A DNA stretch of 5,942 bases from JBFLVQ01 sp040758525 (GTDB lineage: Bacteria; Acidobacteriota; Blastocatellia; Chloracidobacteriales; JADJPF01): assembly GCA_040758525.1 (NCBI GenBank), contig JBFLVQ010000601.1, forward strand, positions 1 to 5,942. Direction: 5' to 3'. Below the pieces are notes generated by a model that was not told the origin of the DNA, did no database searches, and saw nothing but the letters and a program-made list of their open reading frames with translations. Below are positions 5,882 through 5,942 of the stretch, piece by piece. Numbering within the stretch: position 1 is the stretch's first letter; the number at the start of each line of letters is the position of its first letter. The translations under genes were made by a program, and so were the position numbers.

Positions 5882-5942
5882 GCTGATTGACTTTGTATTA
5901 ATAGAAAAGACAAATTTGTTCAACAATTAGCCAGAATATATT
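5882..5942. other. AT-rich end of window, nothing recognised
   Basis: AT-rich sequence without a start codon in a good context, a terminator or a repeat that could be supported. Confidence 0.4.

Overview
This looks like a bacterial chromosomal segment of moderate GC content. It splits into an intact transport operon on the left (about 1-3737, + strand) and a patchwork of mobile-element debris, one intact membrane-protein gene and decayed gene remnants on the right (3738-5942). The organism cannot be fixed from the sequence. The mix of an AfuA-like ABC operon, a ChrB-domain protein, IS66 debris, a DUF4386 protein and a HigA-like antitoxin remnant would suit a soil or sediment bacterium such as a Chloroflexota/Ktedonobacteria-type genome. 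That is a low-confidence guess.

Left part: four co-directional genes are packed tightly. First comes a substrate-binding protein of the AfuA/FbpA type, cut by the window's left edge. Next is a fused double permease with two EAA loops. Then comes a small stand-alone protein matching the C-terminal domain of the chromate-resistance regulator ChrB, and last an ABC ATPase. The spacings are 12 nt, a 4-nt ATGA overlap, and 1 nt. The first, second and fourth products form a complete binding-protein-dependent importer. The ChrB-like protein sits between permease and ATPase, translationally coupled to the permease, so its role is probably tied to the imported substrate. The binding protein has an acidic Asp-Thr-Asp-Asp motif where classical ferric-binding proteins have paired tyrosines, so iron should not be assumed as the substrate.

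Right part: six nt after the ATPase stop, a 43-codon ORF starts and runs into a fragment of an IS66 transposase on the opposite strand. The fragment keeps the zinc-finger region and the first catalytic Asp but lacks both ends. Then comes a set of related inverted repeats (4322-4378), which may terminate the next gene. That gene is an intact DUF4386-type six-helix membrane protein on the - strand (4413-5108). The last ~800 nt hold no intact gene. They contain a recognisable C-terminal remnant of a HigA/COG5499-type antitoxin (core 5400-5480) and a possible second decayed ORF interrupted by an in-frame TGA (5510-5830, perhaps to 5881).

The most interesting item is the ChrB-domain gene embedded in the importer operon. 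The rest reads as genome decay around an insertion-prone site.
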